64,000 bases of DNA from NCBI GenBank assembly GCA_004172865.1, contig SEBV01000019.1:1-64000 (forward strand), read 5' to 3'. Position numbers and translations under genes: made by a program. The notes under the pieces were generated by a model that ran no database searches, was not told the DNA's origin, and worked only from the letters and a program-made list of their open reading frames with translations. The stretch is from Gammaproteobacteria bacterium (GTDB lineage Bacteria; Pseudomonadota; Gammaproteobacteria; Pseudomonadales; Cellvibrionaceae). Numbering within the stretch: the first letter of the stretch is position 1; each line of letters begins with the position of its first letter. Shown here piece after piece: positions 8,982-17,770 of the stretch.

Positions 8982-10784
8982 TTAAGCTGATTTTATGCAG
9001 TTGCGCCCGCCAGATTTTGCAGCGTAGAGCGCTTCGTCTGCTCGTGCGAAAGCGGTTTCCAAATCGTCGTTAGTATTAAAACAGGTAACACCAACGGATA
9101 AGGTAATAGAGATGGGTTGCTCTTTGTAATTGAAGGAGGCATTGGCAATTGCGGCGCGAATAGCGTCAAGCACTGGCATTGCGTCTCCAAGACTGGTTTC
9201 CGGCATCAGCGCCACAAATTCTTCGCCGCCGAAACGACAGAAAAAATCTACCTCACGCAAACGTTTTGCTACTGAACGACCAATCACTTTTAAAACGCGA
9301 TCACCGGCTTGATGCCCGTGAGTGTCGTTGATTTTTTTGAAATGATCTATATCAAAAACCGCGAGTGTTAGGGGACGATGATAACGTTGCCAACGCTGAT
9401 ATTCGTAACTCGCGCGCTCGTTATAATATTCACGATTGGGTAATTCGGTGAGTGGATCATGCAATGCTTTATAACGTTGTTTTTCCAATACAGATCGATT
9501 TTTTTCTGCTTCGTCTTCCATCACTTTTATTTTTGTTGCGAGAGCTTCCAACTGACCTGCCAGTTGATTTTGTTCTTGCTCCGATTGTTGGAAGTGATCG
9601 AGCGCCTGGCGAATATTACCAATTTGCGATTGCACCAAATTTTTTAATTGTGCTAAATCAGTTGCGGATTCGGCGTTGGATTCTAATGTCTCCATACCTT
9701 TGCGCATGGAATCTTGCAGGCTGTTACTCGCATTGCGACGGTTGGATTCAGATTCAACTGCACCCCCAACCACACTGTAAATATCAGCGAGTTCCTGATT
9801 CACATTTTTTAAATAAGTTGCGAAAGCCTGATTCGCACTGAGGTATGCTTCTGTTACTAAATCGCGCAGGGATTCCAAAGTTTTTATAAAAGCATCCGCA
9901 GAACGTGCTGCATTTAGCCGTTCACGAATAACCTGAACCTTTTTAACCATGGGCGCTTCTTTTTCAAGCCCGATTAAAAACTGGTTAATAACTTGCGTGA
10001 TTTGATCAATAAATTTTTGCGGTAGATGATCTGCAGACTTATTTATATTGTCTTCAGTAATCGCTGTAACTAATGCAACTGACTCCGTATTTTTTTTGCT
10101 CGCGTCTGCATTTGCACCGTTTTGAAGTTCACTATTTAATTGCGCGTAATTTACCGGAGGTTTTTCTTTATCCAAAAAGCTGGGCGCAGTTATATCTAAA
10201 TTAGTTTCTGGAGTGCTTAAAGAAATATCTGCCAGTGTAGGTTTTTCATTTTCTTTTTCAGGGTTTTTGGTGCCCAATATTTTTTGCAAAAAGCCGGTTT
10301 TGGGTTGTTCAATTTCTTTTAGCGCCTGCTGTTGGATATTGGCAAGCTGCTGTAAGAGCGCAGGATAAAGACGAACTTTTCTACTGCGCTCCGGTAATTG
10401 GGAGAGATATTGGCTGATTTCTTTTTTAACACCGCGCGATAAATCCAGCTCCTGCAGCGGCTTGATTGTTTCGGTTAATGACTGACGCACATCCTGGGAG
10501 TTTTGTTCGCGATGCTGCTCAAAATTGAGTGCAACTTCATCCAACCGCGCCAATAGATTGCTAATGTCACCGGTGATGCTGCCGCGCATGCGCTCACGCA
10601 ACTGACTTAGAACGCCGTCGAGAGCATCGTCTTGACCATCGGCCGCAACGCTGACTCGCACCAAAGCTCGCCTTAGGAGTTCTTGTTGGGCTCCCAGTGA
10701 TTTCTCAATTTGGTCCTGCTGGTCAAGTGCGTCTAAATATTTTTCCCGCCAGTTCGCACTTTTATCGTCAGATCGTTCAGCCAT
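8982..10784 (-). CDS. dgcP: diguanylate cyclase with long coiled-coil N-terminus (DgcP-like)
   Basis: Makes cyclic di-GMP from two GTP. About 600 residues from the start MAERSDDKSANWREKYLDAL, where upstream residues look unlike coding sequence. The N-terminal ~430 residues are mostly predicted helix/coiled coil with no transmembrane segment. The C-terminal GGDEF domain has DPLTELPNR, FDIDHFKKIND and the active site GGEEF. An inhibitory I-site (REVD) lies five residues before it, so product inhibition is expected. In P. aeruginosa the gene next to dsbA/cc4/engB/polA is dgcP, a polar diguanylate cyclase linked to FimV, with a similar WREKYL-type N-terminus. The symbol rests on this synteny and architecture. 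Confidence 0.85.
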   Translation of the reverse strand: MAERSDDKSANWREKYLDALDQQDQIEKSLGAQQELLRRALVRVSVAADGQDDALDGVLSQLRERMRGSITGDISNLLARLDEVALNFEQHREQNSQDVRQSLTETIKPLQELDLSRGVKKEISQYLSQLPERSRKVRLYPALLQQLANIQQQALKEIEQPKTGFLQKILGTKNPEKENEKPTLADISLSTPETNLDITAPSFLDKEKPPVNYAQLNSELQNGANADASKKNTESVALVTAITEDNINKSADHLPQKFIDQITQVINQFLIGLEKEAPMVKKVQVIRERLNAARSADAFIKTLESLRDLVTEAYLSANQAFATYLKNVNQELADIYSVVGGAVESESNRRNASNSLQDSMRKGMETLESNAESATDLAQLKNLVQSQIGNIRQALDHFQQSEQEQNQLAGQLEALATKIKVMEDEAEKNRSVLEKQRYKALHDPLTELPNREYYNERASYEYQRWQRYHRPLTLAVFDIDHFKKINDTHGHQAGDRVLKVIGRSVAKRLREVDFFCRFGGEEFVALMPETSLGDAMPVLDAIRAAIANASFNYKEQPISITLSVGVTCFNTNDDLETAFARADEALYAAKSGGRNCIKSA

Positions 10785-10909
10785 GTTTATCTCTATTGTT
10801 GGATTTAACGTCAATGAGTATAGACAGACTTCGTAGCGCCAACCGGAAGAAACAAAGATCAAAATCAACTAAAAATTAAAAAAATAGATCCAGACAAACA
10901 AAACGCTAA

Positions 10910-11545
10910 TCAGTGTTTGATAGCAGCACGTTCAGCACGCACCTTATCCACCAAAAATTGAGCGACTTTCAGGATTTCTTCATGGTTAGACGCGGCAACA
11001 CGGAAGCGGCCATCGACAACAACAGTGGGAGTTGCAGCGACTTTGAAATCACGTACGCGGTTATCAGCCTGTTTAATTTGGCTGTTCACACCAAATGAAT
11101 TGTAGGTGCTGATAGCTTTTTGTTTATCCACACCATAGAGCGACAAGAAATCGGCCCAGGCTTCGGCGGTTAAAAGTTCTTTTTTAGCGACGTAAATACT
11201 ATTGAAAACACCTTCCTGCGCTTTGTCTTTCACGCCCAATGACAACATGGTGTAGTAGCCGCGCTGATAATTCGGCCAGTTGTGATTAAAAGATGCGTGC
11301 GTTTGAACGAGTACGACATCGGCAGGTTGCTTCTTGCTCCAGCCTTGAATGAGTGGCTCGAAGTCATGGCAGTGTGGGCACAGGAATGAGAAAACTTCGG
11401 CAACTTCAATTCGGGTTGCATCTGCAGGGCGAACCGGCTCTGCCAGAACAACATAATCCTTGCCTTCAACATAGCTGGTAGCAGCCTGTGAGAAGGCAGC
11501 TGAAAAGCTCAAGACTAGCCCAAGCAGGGCAGCAAACATACGCAT
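10910..11545 (-). CDS. dsbA: thiol:disulfide interchange protein DsbA, second copy
   Basis: Periplasmic oxidase that introduces disulfide bonds. 211 residues from MRMFAALLGL, with GGAG eight bases upstream of the ATG; signal peptide to about residue 22. The thioredoxin-fold active site CPHC is at 56-59 and the cis-proline loop is ATPTVVV. It is a tandem paralogue of the gene at 11712-12371, which has the same start (MRMF), CPHC and ER-A..KH ending. The two proteins differ clearly in the helical domain. A terminator separates them, so they are probably transcribed independently. The P. aeruginosa locus that I recall has one dsbA here. DsbB, which would reoxidise both, is at 53936-54439. Confidence 0.93.
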   Translation of the reverse strand: MRMFAALLGLVLSFSAAFSQAATSYVEGKDYVVLAEPVRPADATRIEVAEVFSFLCPHCHDFEPLIQGWSKKQPADVVLVQTHASFNHNWPNYQRGYYTMLSLGVKDKAQEGVFNSIYVAKKELLTAEAWADFLSLYGVDKQKAISTYNSFGVNSQIKQADNRVRDFKVAATPTVVVDGRFRVAASNHEEILKVAQFLVDKVRAERAAIKH

Positions 11546-11663
11546 AACCAAAACTCCAATTTTATAACTCGATGATTTATTTACTTATCGACACGATTGT
11601 TAAGCATTAACAACGTTGATAAGAACCCTGCAATGGCCCTTAGTTCCAGTGCAGTACCCGCAA

Positions 11664-11693
11664 TAAAAAAGCCCGTATCATCTGACACGGGCT
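11664..11693 (-). terminator. terminator between the two dsbA copies
   Basis: Minus strand: AGCCCGTGTCA / TGATACGGGCT stem followed by TTTTTT, about 20 nt after the stop of the upstream dsbA. Confidence 0.88.
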
Positions 11694-11711
11694 GATTATA
11701 AATCCTGAACC

Positions 11712-12371
11712 TTAGTGTTTTGCTGAACGCTCAATGCGAATTAACGCAACCAGATAGTCGGCGATGTCCAACATTTTCTTATGGGCATCACCTTCACTCA
11801 TACCATTCGGAGTTGGAATCACGTACTTACCATTCACGACTACCTGCGGTGTACTGGTGATGCGGTAAGCTTTAATGCGCGCATCTGCTTTTGCCATCAT
11901 GTCGGAAATAATAAATGAGCTGTAAGTAGAAATAACAGCCTGCTTGCTCACACCATAAGCCGACAACAAATCAGCCCAAGCTTCCGGCGTTTCCAAAGGT
12001 TTTTCATCTTTGTGGATGGTGTTGAAAATCGCCATTTGTGCTTTGCTTTGCACTTTCAAATTCACGGCGGTGTAAAAACCACGTTGATAGGATTTCATGC
12101 TGTCGCTCCACTGCATGTGGATTTGTACCAAGGCGACGTCAGGTTTTTGCTTTTTTTGCCATTCTTCTATCACGGGCTCAAAACGGTAGCAGTGCGGGCA
12201 GGTAAATGAAAAAGCTTCAACAACTTCAATTTTGGAGGGATCAGCTGTTGGAACCGGTGTTTCCAGCAAAGTGTAATCTCTACCTTCAAGATATTTCGCT
12301 GCTATCAGGGAGTCAGCGGCAAATACCGAGAACGAAAAACAGATGCCAATCAAGGCGATAAACATACGCAT
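11712..12371 (-). CDS. dsbA: thiol:disulfide interchange protein DsbA
   Basis: Periplasmic dithiol oxidase, 219 residues. The signal peptide ends near VFAADS, the CPHC active site is at 58-61, and the cis-Pro loop reads STPQVVV. GGAG lies ahead of the ATG. It sits directly after cytochrome c4, as dsbA does in Pseudomonas, so I take this copy as the ancestral-position one. The second copy downstream (10910-11545) is the extra. Compared with that copy, it has a longer loop after the cis-Pro strand (VIPTPNGMSEGD). Confidence 0.94.
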   Translation of the reverse strand: MRMFIALIGICFSFSVFAADSLIAAKYLEGRDYTLLETPVPTADPSKIEVVEAFSFTCPHCYRFEPVIEEWQKKQKPDVALVQIHMQWSDSMKSYQRGFYTAVNLKVQSKAQMAIFNTIHKDEKPLETPEAWADLLSAYGVSKQAVISTYSSFIISDMMAKADARIKAYRITSTPQVVVNGKYVIPTPNGMSEGDAHKKMLDIADYLVALIRIERSAKH

Positions 12372-12428
12372 GAAGCTACTCCGGATTTATCAAAAAAGAT
12401 GATGGCTTATTATCAAATTATCAGCCAA

Positions 12429-12458
12429 TAAAAAAGGCGACCTAGGCCGCCTTTTTTA
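12429..12458 (-). terminator. terminator after the cytochrome c4 gene
   Basis: GGCGACCT/AGGCCGCC near-palindrome flanked by A-run and T-run, so able to act in both directions; it starts 15 nt past the cytochrome stop. Confidence 0.85.
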
Positions 12459-12472
12459 CGCACTTACAAGAA

Positions 12473-13174
12473 TTAATTCAAGCCTGCAATGAAGTTTGCT
12501 ATAGCTTTAATTTCGGCATCGCTCAATTTATCAGCAATTGTGCGCATCGGTGAGGTATCGCCATCATTAACACGGTTGCCAGCGCGGAAATTGGTCAATT
12601 GTTTTTCAATATAGTCTGGATGCTGGCCGCTCAAACGTGGGAAGCCAGCCGCCGCATTGCCTGTACCATCTGGCGCATGGCAACCAGTACATGCTGGAAC
12701 ACCATTGGCGAGGTTACCAGCGCGATAAGTTTTGGCACCAAGTTCCAAGGCATCAACTTTCAAACCTGAGTTAACTTGTACTTCCAGCTTTTGCGAACCC
12801 GCTAACTGCGTGTTTTGGCTGGAGAAGTAAGCAGCAATGTCAGCAATATCCTGATCATTAACAGCTGTCAATAAGCCGGTCATTTCCACTACTACACGGC
12901 CGGCAGAAGCTTTTTTCGCAGGATTGGTTTCTGCATCCCATGCTTTAATATCGTGAATTTGCTTGATCAGGTAACGCTCGCCCTGACCTGCCAATTTTGG
13001 AAAATTTGGCGCTGCACTATTACCATCTATACCGTGACAAGCACCGCAAACCGCCGCTTTTGCCTGACCCGCTTTTGCATCGCCCACAACTTTAGTGTCA
13101 CCAGCAGCTTGGACACCTTGTGCAATAGCGATTAATCCCAGCGAAAAAAGTGCATTTCTTACGATATATTTCAT
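12473..13174 (-). CDS. diheme cytochrome c4
   Basis: Periplasmic electron carrier that passes electrons to terminal oxidases. 233 residues from MKYIVRN, with a signal peptide ending near GVQA. There are two cytochrome c domains: CGACH near residue 44 and CTGCH near residue 162, each followed by a Met-containing C-terminal half (VVVEMTGLL; DTSPMRTIADKLSD) that would supply the axial ligand. The order DsbA-cyt c4-EngB-PolA is the Pseudomonas order (cc4). The intergenic gap to engB is divergent, with no overlap. Confidence 0.93.
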   Translation of the reverse strand: MKYIVRNALFSLGLIAIAQGVQAAGDTKVVGDAKAGQAKAAVCGACHGIDGNSAAPNFPKLAGQGERYLIKQIHDIKAWDAETNPAKKASAGRVVVEMTGLLTAVNDQDIADIAAYFSSQNTQLAGSQKLEVQVNSGLKVDALELGAKTYRAGNLANGVPACTGCHAPDGTGNAAAGFPRLSGQHPDYIEKQLTNFRAGNRVNDGDTSPMRTIADKLSDAEIKAIANFIAGLN

Positions 13175-13410
13175 TGGCAAACCTGTCATTCAATTATGGT
13201 AAAGCAACTGTTTTAGTTGCCCGGGATCAATTCATTCGCGCGGGGATAGGCATCAGGCTACAATGCTGGCCATCAACCTTTGCCGTTCAGTTTAGCGGCG
13301 AAGATCAGCTCAGGATTCCCAAGCTTTTGTTCCAGCACGCATTAATCCTCCAAGAGGCGTGCTGCATTATATACCATCGAGCTAATAACACACCAATTTG
13401 AAGGGTTTTT

Positions 13411-14073
13411 ATGACCACCGCAATCAATTTCCACAAGGCAAAATTTATCCACAGTGCGCCCAGTATTCGCGAGTGCCCGCCTGAAGACGGTATTGAGGTT
13501 GCTTTTGCCGGTCGCTCTAACGCAGGGAAGTCCAGTGCTATCAATACCCTCACTAACAATCACAAGTTAGCGCGAGTAAGTAAAACGCCGGGCCGCACCC
13601 AACTGATCAACTTTTTTGAGCTGAGTAGCACTCAGCGCTTGGTCGATTTACCCGGTTATGGTTACGCCAAAGTATCGCGCGAACAAAAAGAGTTATGGCA
13701 GCGCTACCTCTCCGAATACTTGCGTGAGCGTCGCTGTTTGCATGGCCTCATTTTGTTAATGGATATTCGCCATCCTTTGCAAGAATTCGATACCACCATG
13801 CTCGATTGGGCGACTGGCTCCAATATGCCAGTACATATTCTCTTAACTAAAGCAGATAAATTGAGTCGCGGCCAGGCAGGCAGCGCCCTTTTGGATGTTA
13901 AAAAACAAATTAAGAATGCACGATTAAATGAATTGGTAAGCGTTCAGACTTTCTCATCACTCAAAAACACCGGCCTGGATGATTTGAAAACCAAACTACA
14001 AAGTTGGCTTGCGCCTGTCGATGAAAGCGCAGAAACCATTCCAGAAGAAAGCGAAAAGCCTCAACAGAATTAG
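13411..14073 (+). CDS. engB: ribosome biogenesis GTPase EngB (YihA/YsxC)
   Basis: Essential TrmE-Era-EngA-like GTPase needed for assembly of the large ribosomal subunit. 220 residues. The G1 motif is [10 protein letters not shown]2 is a Thr in TPGRTQ, G3 is DLPGYG, G4 is TKAD and G5 is SSLK. The last ~20 residues ([17 protein letters not shown]) are an acidic tail. The final 16 bases of the gene form the first, weakest copy of a ~40-bp tandem repeat that continues past the stop codon. It is convergent with polA, and a probable small RNA lies between them. Confidence 0.95.
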   Translation: MTTAINFHKAKFIHSAPSIRECPPEDGIEVAFAGRSNAGKSSAINTLTNNHKLARVSKTPGRTQLINFFELSSTQRLVDLPGYGYAKVSREQKELWQRYLSEYLRERRCLHGLILLMDIRHPLQEFDTTMLDWATGSNMPVHILLTKADKLSRGQAGSALLDVKKQIKNARLNELVSVQTFSSLKNTGLDDLKTKLQSWLAPVDESAETIPEESEKPQQN

Positions 14074-14178
14074 TAATTGGCTCACTTACAGACAAAACCT
14101 CAACGAGAGTTAGCGATTTCATAATCCGCAGGCAAGAGCCTCGACCAGAGTTAGCGATTTTATAATCTAAGGCCAAAG
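14058..14178 (+). repeat. three imperfect ~40-bp tandem repeats at the engB 3' end
   Basis: Units start at about 14058, 14098 and 14139 with the shared core CCTC-AC-AGAGTTAGCGATTT-ATAATC. Units two and three are close copies (AGAGTTAGCGATTT is identical in both). The first unit is degenerate and includes the engB stop codon. A partial fourth unit may run into the sRNA terminator (CCCCAACCAGAGGTCGG). Nothing here resembles a mobile-element end. Confidence 0.6.
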
Positions 14179-14200
14179 CTAGCAGTTGCATAACTTACAC

Positions 14201-14303
14201 AAAAAAAACCCCAACCAGAGGTCGGGGTAGCTTTGCATATATCTCACGCTTAGCTGGCAAATTGCCATTAGGGGAGGAGTTAGCTCATGAAAGTAAAACA
14301 CAC
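14201..14303 (-). ncRNA. probable sRNA at the ErsA / Spot 42 locus
   Basis: Predicted ~100-nt transcript on the minus strand between polA and engB. It would start about 6 nt after the -10 element of a sigma-E-type promoter (14309-14335). It ends in a strong terminator: CCCCGACC/GGTTGGGG stem plus eight T at 14201-14228. The body has a C-rich single-stranded tract, CTCCTCCCCTA (about 14270-14280), complementary to Shine-Dalgarno sequences, followed by the hairpin TGGCAATTTGCCA. P. aeruginosa ErsA (AlgU-dependent) and E. coli Spot 42 (spf) lie at the same place, between the engB and polA genes. Promoter, terminator, C-rich seed and synteny agree; sequence homology was not tested. The terminator could also serve polA. 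Confidence 0.65.
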
Positions 14304-14308
14304 ATAAC

Positions 14309-14335
14309 TGAGACTTAGCTCCACCCAATAAGTTC
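14309..14335 (-). promoter_or_regulatory. sigma-E/AlgU-type promoter of the sRNA
   Basis: On the minus strand GAACTT (14335-14330), 16 bases of spacer, then TCTCA (14313-14309). This matches the extracytoplasmic stress-sigma consensus GAACTT-N16/17-TCTNA. It would place the transcription start near 14303, about 75 nt upstream of the terminator stem. Confidence 0.65.
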
Positions 14336-14452
14336 ACGATATTTGTAAATAAATTTGCGATATTTTTGCACAATTACAAAAACACTTTTAAATCAATGAC
14401 TTATACGAAAAACTATTTTATAAAAAAATGAATATTAAGCTTCAGTTCAGGA

Positions 14453-17275
14453 TCAATGAGCCTCGTCCCAATTTTTGCCCGTTCCAGCTTCCACCAATAA
14501 AGGCACTTTAAGTTGCGCCGCCGCGGACATTCTTGCGATCACTCCAACGCGCACTTGTTCAACTTCGCTTTCTGCGACCTCTAGTACCAACTCGTCGTGC
14601 ACTTGCATAATCAGCTTGGCATCGAGATTGGACCCGAGTAGCCAATTATCTACGCCAATCATCGCAAGCTTAATAATATCTGCCGCGGTACCTTGCATAG
14701 GCGCGTTAATGGCGGTGCGTTCTGCACCCATCTGCAGATTTTTGTTTTTTGCATTGATGTCTGGCAGATATAGACGACGACCAAAAATGGTCTCGACGAA
14801 GCCTTGTCCATGTGCAAGGGCGCGAGTTTCGTTCATATAGCGCTGCACACCGGGATAACGCTCGAAGTAACGGTCTATATATTGTTGTGCTTCGTTGCGA
14901 CCAATACGCAGTTGTTTTGCCAACCCAAAGGCAGACATTCCATAAATTAAACCGAAGTTAATCGCTTTGGCGCTACGGCGCATCTCGGAGGTTACCGAAT
15001 CCAGATTTACACCAAATACTTCAGCAGCGGTTGCGCGGTGAACGTCCAAACCCAACTCAAAGGCCGTCAATAAACTCGGGTCATCTGACAAGTGCGCCAT
15101 GATGCGCAATTCAATTTGCGAATAGTCCGCCGCGATTAATATGTAACCTGGCGGCGCAATAAAAGCCTGGCGAATGCGGCGGCCTTCTTCTGACTTAATT
15201 GGGATATTTTGTAAGTTGGGATCTTGCGATGACAAGCGTCCCGTTGCAGCCACTGCCTGATGATAACTGGTGTGAATACGGCCAGTGCGCTTATTAATTT
15301 CCAGCGGCAGTTTGTCGGTGTAAGTGGATTTTAATTTTGCGAGACCGCGATATTCCATCAACACTTTTGGCAATGGATAATCCAATGCTAATTCTTGCAA
15401 AACTTCTTCGGCAGTTGACGGTGTTCCGGTCGGTGTTTTTTTAATAATCGGCAACTTCTGTTGCTCAAATAAAATAACGCCCAATTGTTTAGGTGAACTT
15501 AAATTAAATTCTTGCCCGGCAATTTCATAAGCTTTGCGTTCTAATTGCGTTAAGCGATCGCCTAATTCGATGCTGTGTTTGCCTAATAAATTTGCATCTA
15601 CTAATGCGCCATTTCTTTCAATGTGTGACAACACAGGAACTAAAGGCATCTCGATGGTTTCTAGCACTTTTTTTAGCGATGGAATATTTTCAAGTTGCGG
15701 CCAGAAAAATTCGTGCAGACGTAAAGTGATATCAGCATCTTCCGCCGCGTAATGTCCGGCATCTTCAATTTTTAATTGATTAAACGCTAATTGCTTTACA
15801 CCTTTGCCTGCAAGCTCTTCAAAGGTAACGGTTTTGTAATCCAGATAATTTTGCGCAAGCGCGTCCATATTGTGACGACTGCCGATTGAATTCCATACAT
15901 AGGATTCGAGCATAGTGTCAAATTTTATTCCACGTAATTCAATGCCGTAATTTAATAAAACACTGCGGTCATATTTTAAATTTTGGCCAATTTTTATTTT
16001 GTCTGCATCTTCCAAAATTGACTTTAATTCTTGTAATACCCATTCAATCGGTAATTGCTCGGGCGCACCCATATAATCGTGGCCGCTGGGAATATAAGCT
16101 GCTTTTCCTGCTTCAACAGCAAAACTTACGCCCACAATTTTTGCGTCCATGATATTGAGGCTAGTAGTTTCAGTGTCGAATGAAAATTGTTGTGCGGCTT
16201 GTAAGCGCGAAAGCCACACTGCGAATACATTTTTATCGGTGATAATGTCGTACTGAATTTCAGTAGGAGCCGATGCAGGAATAAATTCGGCAATGGATTG
16301 AAAAATATTGTCTTCACTTACAGTTGTTTCAGAATTTACTGGCAATGGGGAAGAAACTTTTGCGGCTGGAGCATCAACAAGACCGGATAAATCTTTAACC
16401 CAATTTTTAAATTCAAGCTCTTCAAATAAATCGCGCAGCCTTGCATTATCGGGCGCAGTAATTTGAATTGATTGCGGATCAACTGCTAAAGCAACATCAG
16501 TTTTAATTGTCGCAAGACGATAAGAAAGATATGCCATCTCGCGATGCTCAATTAATTTCTCGGGCATATTTTTTGCGCCGCGAAATGAAAGCGTGCGAAT
16601 TTTTTCCAAATCCGCATAAATTGCATCAAGTCCACCAATACCTTGAATTAATCCTTGCGCGGTTTTTTCGCCAACACCGGGAACGCCGGGAATGTTGTCA
16701 ACTTTATCGCCCATGAGTGCAAGGTAATCAATCATCAACTCGGGACCAAAACCATATTTTTCGGTTACGCCGGGAATGTCCAAAACGGTTTCAGTCATGG
16801 TGTTAACTAGCGTGACATGTTCGTTAACAAGTTGCGCCATATCTTTATCGCCAGTGGAAATTACCACATCACATTTTTGCTCTGTGGCCTGACGTGCGAG
16901 CGTGCCGATTACATCATCTGCTTCTACGCCTTCAACAACCAAAAGCGGCAAACCCATGGCCTGAACAATATCCAAAATAGGTTGAACTTGCGGGCGCAAA
17001 TCATCCGGCATTGGCGGGCGATTCGCTTTATATTCTGCAAACATATCATCGCGAAAAGTTTTGCCTTTCGCATCGAAAATCACAGCAATTTGGCTGTGCG
17101 GATAATCTTTTATCAAGCGCCGCATCATGTTGATAACGCCTTTAACAGCCCCGGTGGGCTGGCCTTTGGAATTGGTAAGCGGCGGCAAGGCGTGATAGGC
17201 GCGATAAAGGTAGGAAGAACCATCCACCAATACCAGCGGGCCTGAGCAGATAGATAAAGAAGCTTGAGAATCCAT
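14453..17275 (-). CDS. polA: DNA polymerase I
   Basis: Repair and Okazaki-fragment processing polymerase, 940 residues from MDSQASLSICSGPLVLVDGSS; the longer frame is rejected because it adds 50 unrelated residues. The 5' nuclease domain has DGSSYLYRAYHAL, EADDVIGTLA and STGDKDMAQLV. The 3'-5' exonuclease is intact (FDTETTSLN), which means it proofreads. The polymerase domain has motif A (ADYSQIELRIMAHLS), motif B (RRSAKAINFGLIYGMS) and motif C (QVHDELVLEV). Convergent with engB. Its promoter must lie in the GTAAC-rich region 17276-17600. Confidence 0.97.
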   Translation of the reverse strand: MDSQASLSICSGPLVLVDGSSYLYRAYHALPPLTNSKGQPTGAVKGVINMMRRLIKDYPHSQIAVIFDAKGKTFRDDMFAEYKANRPPMPDDLRPQVQPILDIVQAMGLPLLVVEGVEADDVIGTLARQATEQKCDVVISTGDKDMAQLVNEHVTLVNTMTETVLDIPGVTEKYGFGPELMIDYLALMGDKVDNIPGVPGVGEKTAQGLIQGIGGLDAIYADLEKIRTLSFRGAKNMPEKLIEHREMAYLSYRLATIKTDVALAVDPQSIQITAPDNARLRDLFEELEFKNWVKDLSGLVDAPAAKVSSPLPVNSETTVSEDNIFQSIAEFIPASAPTEIQYDIITDKNVFAVWLSRLQAAQQFSFDTETTSLNIMDAKIVGVSFAVEAGKAAYIPSGHDYMGAPEQLPIEWVLQELKSILEDADKIKIGQNLKYDRSVLLNYGIELRGIKFDTMLESYVWNSIGSRHNMDALAQNYLDYKTVTFEELAGKGVKQLAFNQLKIEDAGHYAAEDADITLRLHEFFWPQLENIPSLKKVLETIEMPLVPVLSHIERNGALVDANLLGKHSIELGDRLTQLERKAYEIAGQEFNLSSPKQLGVILFEQQKLPIIKKTPTGTPSTAEEVLQELALDYPLPKVLMEYRGLAKLKSTYTDKLPLEINKRTGRIHTSYHQAVAATGRLSSQDPNLQNIPIKSEEGRRIRQAFIAPPGYILIAADYSQIELRIMAHLSDDPSLLTAFELGLDVHRATAAEVFGVNLDSVTSEMRRSAKAINFGLIYGMSAFGLAKQLRIGRNEAQQYIDRYFERYPGVQRYMNETRALAHGQGFVETIFGRRLYLPDINAKNKNLQMGAERTAINAPMQGTAADIIKLAMIGVDNWLLGSNLDAKLIMQVHDELVLEVAESEVEQVRVGVIARMSAAAQLKVPLLVEAGTGKNWDEAH

Positions 17276-17351
17276 GATGTGAAGTCTTATAAGTTGGCGA
17301 AGGATAGATTTTAGGCCGCAGAATACACCAAAAATCTCGCCAAACCTCACT

Positions 17352-17581
17352 GTAACCCTACCAAAACAGTAACAAGTTCCACCCGTAACATATATACAAC
17401 ACAACCATATGTTACTTTTGTGCACAAATTACACAATGAGAATTAATTGATAATACGTCGCAATATATTGATATTTATTGATTATTTACGTGACACACGA
17501 AAAACTCATCAAAAAAGACTAGCCAAACAAAGATAATGTGTTACTATGTGTAACAAGAGGTAACACAATTGCCTCGGTAAC
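17352..17581. promoter_or_regulatory. cluster of eight GTAAC/GTTAC motifs upstream of polA
   Basis: GTAAC occurs at 17352, 17369, 17385, 17550, 17560 and 17577, and GTTAC at 17411 and 17540. Chance would give less than one in this span. Several are spaced by 10 or 16-17 bp, close to helical periodicity. TGTGTTAC (17537-17544) and GTAACACA (17560-17567) form an inverted repeat around the copy at 17550. The region 17276-17610 holds no other gene and must contain the polA promoter and that of the rightward transcript. Confidence 0.45.
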
Positions 17582-17610
17582 GAAAGTAAACCCTCAAAAA
17601 GGAAATAGAT

Positions 17611-17706
17611 ATGAAAAAGTCATCTTCAGCATTATTCGCATTACTCTTAGCTGCTCCAGTATTCGCACCTTGGATTCTGTTGACACTCGCACAACAACCA
17701 TTCTGA
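17611..17706 (+). CDS. 31-residue exported or membrane peptide (hypothetical)
   Basis: Short ORF with AAGGAAA seven bases before its ATG. It starts like a signal peptide (MKKSSSALFALLLAAPVFA) and continues for 12 residues (PWILLTLAQQPF). Its size, its start signals and the downstream terminator suggest a real small protein, but I recognise no family. It could also be the 5' remnant of a longer gene. The GTAAC-rich control region lies directly upstream. Confidence 0.4.
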   Translation: MKKSSSALFALLLAAPVFAPWILLTLAQQPF

Positions 17707-17770
17707 GTGTTGTTGCAGCCGATAAGTTAGCTGTTTGTTTAGAAAGAAGAAGTTGTTGTAAGCATTTTAA

